38,723 bases of DNA, taken from Lysobacteraceae bacterium (lineage in GTDB: Bacteria; Pseudomonadota; Gammaproteobacteria; Xanthomonadales; Xanthomonadaceae). The stretch is taken from contig SCUI01000004.1 in the NCBI GenBank assembly GCA_004297225.1, positions 1 through 38,723 of the forward strand, read 5' to 3'. The first letter of the stretch is position 1. Each line of letters starts with the position of its first letter. The translations under genes were made by a program, and so were the position numbers. This document shows, in pieces, positions 36,753 to 38,723 of this stretch. Under the pieces are notes generated by a model. That model was not told the DNA's origin. It searched no databases and saw only the letters and a program-made list of their open reading frames with translations.

Positions 36753-37385
36753 ATGCGCAGCATCCTCAACGCCCCGGCCCGCGGACTCGCGCTGGGCCTG
36801 CTCACTGCCGCCGTGCTGGCCGCGGCGGGTTGCAACAATACCGACGACAGCACGTTGACGCCGGCCGAAGTCGATGCCGGCAACGCGCCGGTCGACGCGA
36901 GCGCGACCAACGTTCCGGCCGACGACACGATGCCGGCCGATGCCGCCACCGACGGCATGGCCGGGACGTCGCTGACGGTCGCAACGCTCGAAGGCCTCGA
37001 CGGCCCGTACATCGCCGACAGCGCCGGCAACGCGGTCTATTTCCTCGAAGGCGACAGCGACGGCAGCAAGTGCGTGGACGCGTGCACGGTGGCGTGGATG
37101 CCGGTGCTGGTGACCGGTGCCATGCCCAGTGGCGCCCCGGGCCTGGACGCCGCGCTCGTCGGCACGATCACGCGCGCCGACGGCGCCACCCAGGTGACCT
37201 ACAACGGCCACCCGCTGTATCGCTACAGCGCCGACAGCGGCGCGGGCAGCGCGAACGGGCAGGGCGTCGAGGACCAGTGGGGCCATTGGTACCTGCTGAC
37301 GCCGGCGGGTGAGGAACACGAAGGCAAGCCGATGGCCGCCAGCGACACGCCGGACGAAACGCCGGAGGCCGACAGCGCCTACTGA
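36753..37385 (+). CDS. Lipoprotein with COG4315-type secreted repeats
   Basis: The 210-residue protein has a signal peptide and lipobox (LAAAGC, Cys27), an acidic Ala/Asp/Thr linker (residues 28-75), and two beta-rich repeats of the secreted-repeat family (PF03640). The repeats are GPYIADSAGNAVYFLEGDSD with CVDACTVAWMPVL, and TQVTYNGHPLYRYSADSGAG with GHWYLLTPAG. The Cys pair in the first repeat is standard. It should sit on the cell surface or periplasmic side; function unknown. A TATAAC -10-like element (36717-36722) is 30 bases upstream, and a GGCTCC/GGAGCC dyad (36725-36746) includes the Shine-Dalgarno. Confidence 0.87.
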   Translation: MRSILNAPARGLALGLLTAAVLAAAGCNNTDDSTLTPAEVDAGNAPVDASATNVPADDTMPADAATDGMAGTSLTVATLEGLDGPYIADSAGNAVYFLEGDSDGSKCVDACTVAWMPVLVTGAMPSGAPGLDAALVGTITRADGATQVTYNGHPLYRYSADSGAGSANGQGVEDQWGHWYLLTPAGEEHEGKPMAASDTPDETPEADSAY

Positions 37386-37402
37386 CCCGGGGTCCGCCCG
37401 CT

Positions 37403-38182
37403 TCAGGGAACGATCGCGGTCCACTCGTCGGTGGCGAACTTGTCGCGCACCAGCTGCGCGGCGAGTTCGAGTTCGGCCTCGGAAAGGGCGCCGGGCGCGA
37501 GCCCGCCGTGGCGCCGGCGGAAGCTTTCGACGAGCACGGCGATGACCGCCTCGCGCGACATGCCGGTCTGGCTGCGCAGCGGGTCGACGCGTTTCTGCGC
37601 GCTGGTGGTGCCCTTGTCCGACAGCTTCTCGCGACCGATGCGCAACACCTCGAGCATCTTGCCGGCGTCGATGTCGTAGGCCATGGTGACGTGGTGCAGC
37701 ACCGCCTTGCCGCGACGCGCCTGCGCGGCGCCGGCGATCTTGCCGGCGGGGGAGGCGATGTCGTTGAGCGGCTGGTACCACGCCTGGATGCCGAGCTCGC
37801 CGAGCGCGGCGATCACCCAGGCGTCCATCAACGCGTAGGCCTGCTCGAAACTCATGCCCTCGACCATGCTGATCGGCGCGAAGATCGAGTAGGTGATGGT
37901 GTTGCCCGGTTCGATGAACATCGCGCCGCCGCCGCTGATCCGGCGCACCACGTCGATGCCGTGTCGGCGCGCGGCGTCCAGGTCGACTTCGTTGCGCAAC
38001 GACTGAAAGCGGCCCATCACCACCGCCGGTCCCGCCCATTCCCAGATCCGCAGCGTCGGCGCGCGGCGCCCGGCGGAGACCTCGTCGACGAGGACGTCGT
38101 CCAGCGCCATGTGCAGTGCAGGGGATTGCGGGGCGGCGTGCACGAGTTCCCAGCGGTGGTCGGTCCACTGGCTGCGGCTCAT
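37403..38182 (-). CDS. Lipoate-protein ligase, catalytic part
   Basis: The 259-residue protein carries the LplA catalytic-domain motifs: VVRRISGGGAMFIEPGNTIT (lipoyl-adenylate binding) and KIAGAAQARRGKAVLHH with the catalytic Lys. It activates lipoate with ATP and attaches it to the lysine of E2 or GcvH subunits. It lacks the C-terminal accessory domain of E. coli LplA, which is instead encoded by the overlapping gene immediately upstream on this strand (ATGA at 38179-38182). This two-gene layout is like the LplA/LplB pair of Thermoplasma. Confidence 0.9.
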   Translation of the reverse strand: MSRSQWTDHRWELVHAAPQSPALHMALDDVLVDEVSAGRRAPTLRIWEWAGPAVVMGRFQSLRNEVDLDAARRHGIDVVRRISGGGAMFIEPGNTITYSIFAPISMVEGMSFEQAYALMDAWVIAALGELGIQAWYQPLNDIASPAGKIAGAAQARRGKAVLHHVTMAYDIDAGKMLEVLRIGREKLSDKGTTSAQKRVDPLRSQTGMSREAVIAVLVESFRRRHGGLAPGALSEAELELAAQLVRDKFATDEWTAIVP

Positions 38183-38478
38183 GCGGGGTCACCCGTGGAC
38201 TGCCCGTCGAGCGCCCGGCGCACCGCGACCGCGACTGCCTCGGCGCTGACGCCGTAGAGCTTCACGTCGGGACCGAGGGCGACGTGGAGGGCGGCGGCGA
38301 GCAGGCTCTGGCTGGCGTCGGCCGGCAGGCCCTCGAGCGCAGCGTTCATCGCCTCCAGCGCGGTATCCGGCTCCAGGAAGAAGTCGCCGCTGACCCGGAC
38401 GCCGGCCAGGTGGCCGTCGGCGACCCCGAGGTCCACCACCACCAGCTTGCCCCCGGGCACCTTGTATTCCCCATGCAT
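38179..38478 (-). CDS. Lipoate-protein ligase C-terminal domain as a separate protein
   Basis: The 99-residue protein starts EYKVPGGKLVVVDLGVADGH and continues AGVRVSGDFFLEPDTALEAM, the pattern of the LplA C-terminal accessory domain. In E. coli that domain is fused to the catalytic part and is needed for lipoate adenylation. The first gene of the pair on this strand, it overlaps the catalytic-domain gene by four bases, so both are made in equal amounts. It sits divergent to the TRIC-type gene at 38511. Confidence 0.87.
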   Translation of the reverse strand: MHGEYKVPGGKLVVVDLGVADGHLAGVRVSGDFFLEPDTALEAMNAALEGLPADASQSLLAAALHVALGPDVKLYGVSAEAVAVAVRRALDGQSTGDPA

Positions 38479-38496
38479 GGGGACAGTGTAGCCCGG

Positions 38497-38502
38497 TATC
38501 CT
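38497..38502 (+). promoter_or_regulatory. TATCCT -10-like element at the channel gene
   Basis: TATCCT ends eight bases before the ATG at 38511, with no Shine-Dalgarno sequence; a leaderless transcript is possible. Confidence 0.3.
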
Positions 38503-38510
38503 GCGTGCCG

Positions 38511-38723
38511 ATGGACGAGTTCCTGGCCGCCAACCCGCTGTTCGTGGTGCTCGACCTGATCGGCACCTTCGCCTTCGCCATCAGCGGCGGGACGCTGGCG
38601 GTGCGCAAGCATTTCGACCTGTTCGGCGTGCTCGTGCTGTCGTTCACGGCGGCGGTATCGGGCGGCATCGCCCGCGACCTTTTGATCGGTGCCACGCCGC
38701 CGGCGGCGATCGCGAACTGGCAT
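38511..38723 (+). CDS. Trimeric intracellular cation channel-type protein (N-terminal part)
   Basis: The frame is open to the window edge and gives the first 71 residues. The first membrane repeat reads VLDLIGTFAFAISGGTLAVRK, followed by DLFGVLVLSFTAAVSGGIARDL and LLIGATPPAA. The SGGIARDLLIG stretch with its glycines is the signature of the YicG/UPF0126 family, the prokaryotic TRIC-type channels. The protein is expected to have about seven membrane segments in all. The rest of the gene lies beyond the window. It diverges from the lipoate ligase pair. Confidence 0.9.
   Translation, partial: MDEFLAANPLFVVLDLIGTFAFAISGGTLAVRKHFDLFGVLVLSFTAAVSGGIARDLLIGATPPAAIANWH

Overview
The window is GC-rich DNA, gene-dense and free of rRNA, tRNA, insertion sequences and CRISPR arrays. 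It fits a chromosomal segment of a Xanthomonadaceae/Lysobacteraceae bacterium (Lysobacter, Luteimonas or a close relative). The basis is the gene content: an alpha-lytic-type secreted serine protease with its pro-region, a YbiI-type zinc-finger protein, DUF6151, DUF6445 and DUF6522 proteins, a DipZ protein, a split lipoate ligase and many secreted metallopeptidases. The genus is inference. No gap between genes exceeds about 160 bases.

Layout. 1-5.2 kb: a gene end, a small lipoprotein, a membrane-anchored thioredoxin, an SDR reductase, an exported EEP-family phosphatase/nuclease, a lysoplasmalogenase coupled to a GFA-like protein, and a LysR regulator. 5.2-8.7 kb: an ArsP-type permease divergent from the LysR gene, the 3' half of a DHA2 drug transporter (pseudogene), yjdM, a DUF3228 protein and a cupin gene behind a Crp/Fnr-like palindrome. 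8.7-15.8 kb: a Tat-exported LD-carboxypeptidase, an M14 peptidase, a GST and an SDR, a 2OG-oxygenase-like protein, the alpha-lytic-type protease with a strong terminator, and a luciferase-like monooxygenase. 15.8-23.6 kb: a small basic protein, a class C-type beta-lactamase, an operon of a 79-residue CCGHC-tail protein with deoC and deoD, an outer-membrane DUF481 protein, dipZ with a DUF6522 gene, an acetylpolyamine amidohydrolase and an exported DUF1579 protein. 23.7-31.1 kb: a histone-H1-tail-like small protein, a DUF4105/DUF2388 exported pair, an ALDH/SDR operon, an M14 peptidase with a coupled unknown, a GST, a peroxiredoxin and a small membrane protein. 31.1-38.7 kb: an AMIN-like lipoprotein, a TPR-glycosyltransferase-like protein, an M28 peptidase, an Old Yellow Enzyme, a second 79-residue CCGxC-tail protein, an Asn/Gln/Arg/Asp-rich small protein, a YbiI homologue, a repeat lipoprotein, a two-gene lipoate ligase and the start of a TRIC-type channel.

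Most genes are single units or pairs joined by ATGA or taGTG overlaps. The common themes are cell-envelope and periplasmic proteins (lipoproteins, peptidases, redox proteins) and stress or salvage metabolism.

The most interesting signal links distant parts of the window. Three near-identical palindromes of the form TTGACC-N2-GRTCAA lie at 8212, 17284 and 35716, each 36-66 bases ahead of a start codon. Two of them stand before a pair of homologous 79-residue proteins that end in CCGxC and whose predicted fold resembles a heavy-metal-associated domain lacking its usual N-terminal CxxC. The third stands before a cupin. This looks like part of a Crp/Fnr-type (oxygen or nitric-oxide responsive) regulon containing an undescribed small-protein family. 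A second pattern is that many genes lack a Shine-Dalgarno sequence and instead have a -10-like hexamer ending 6-8 bases before the ATG, which suggests leaderless transcripts.
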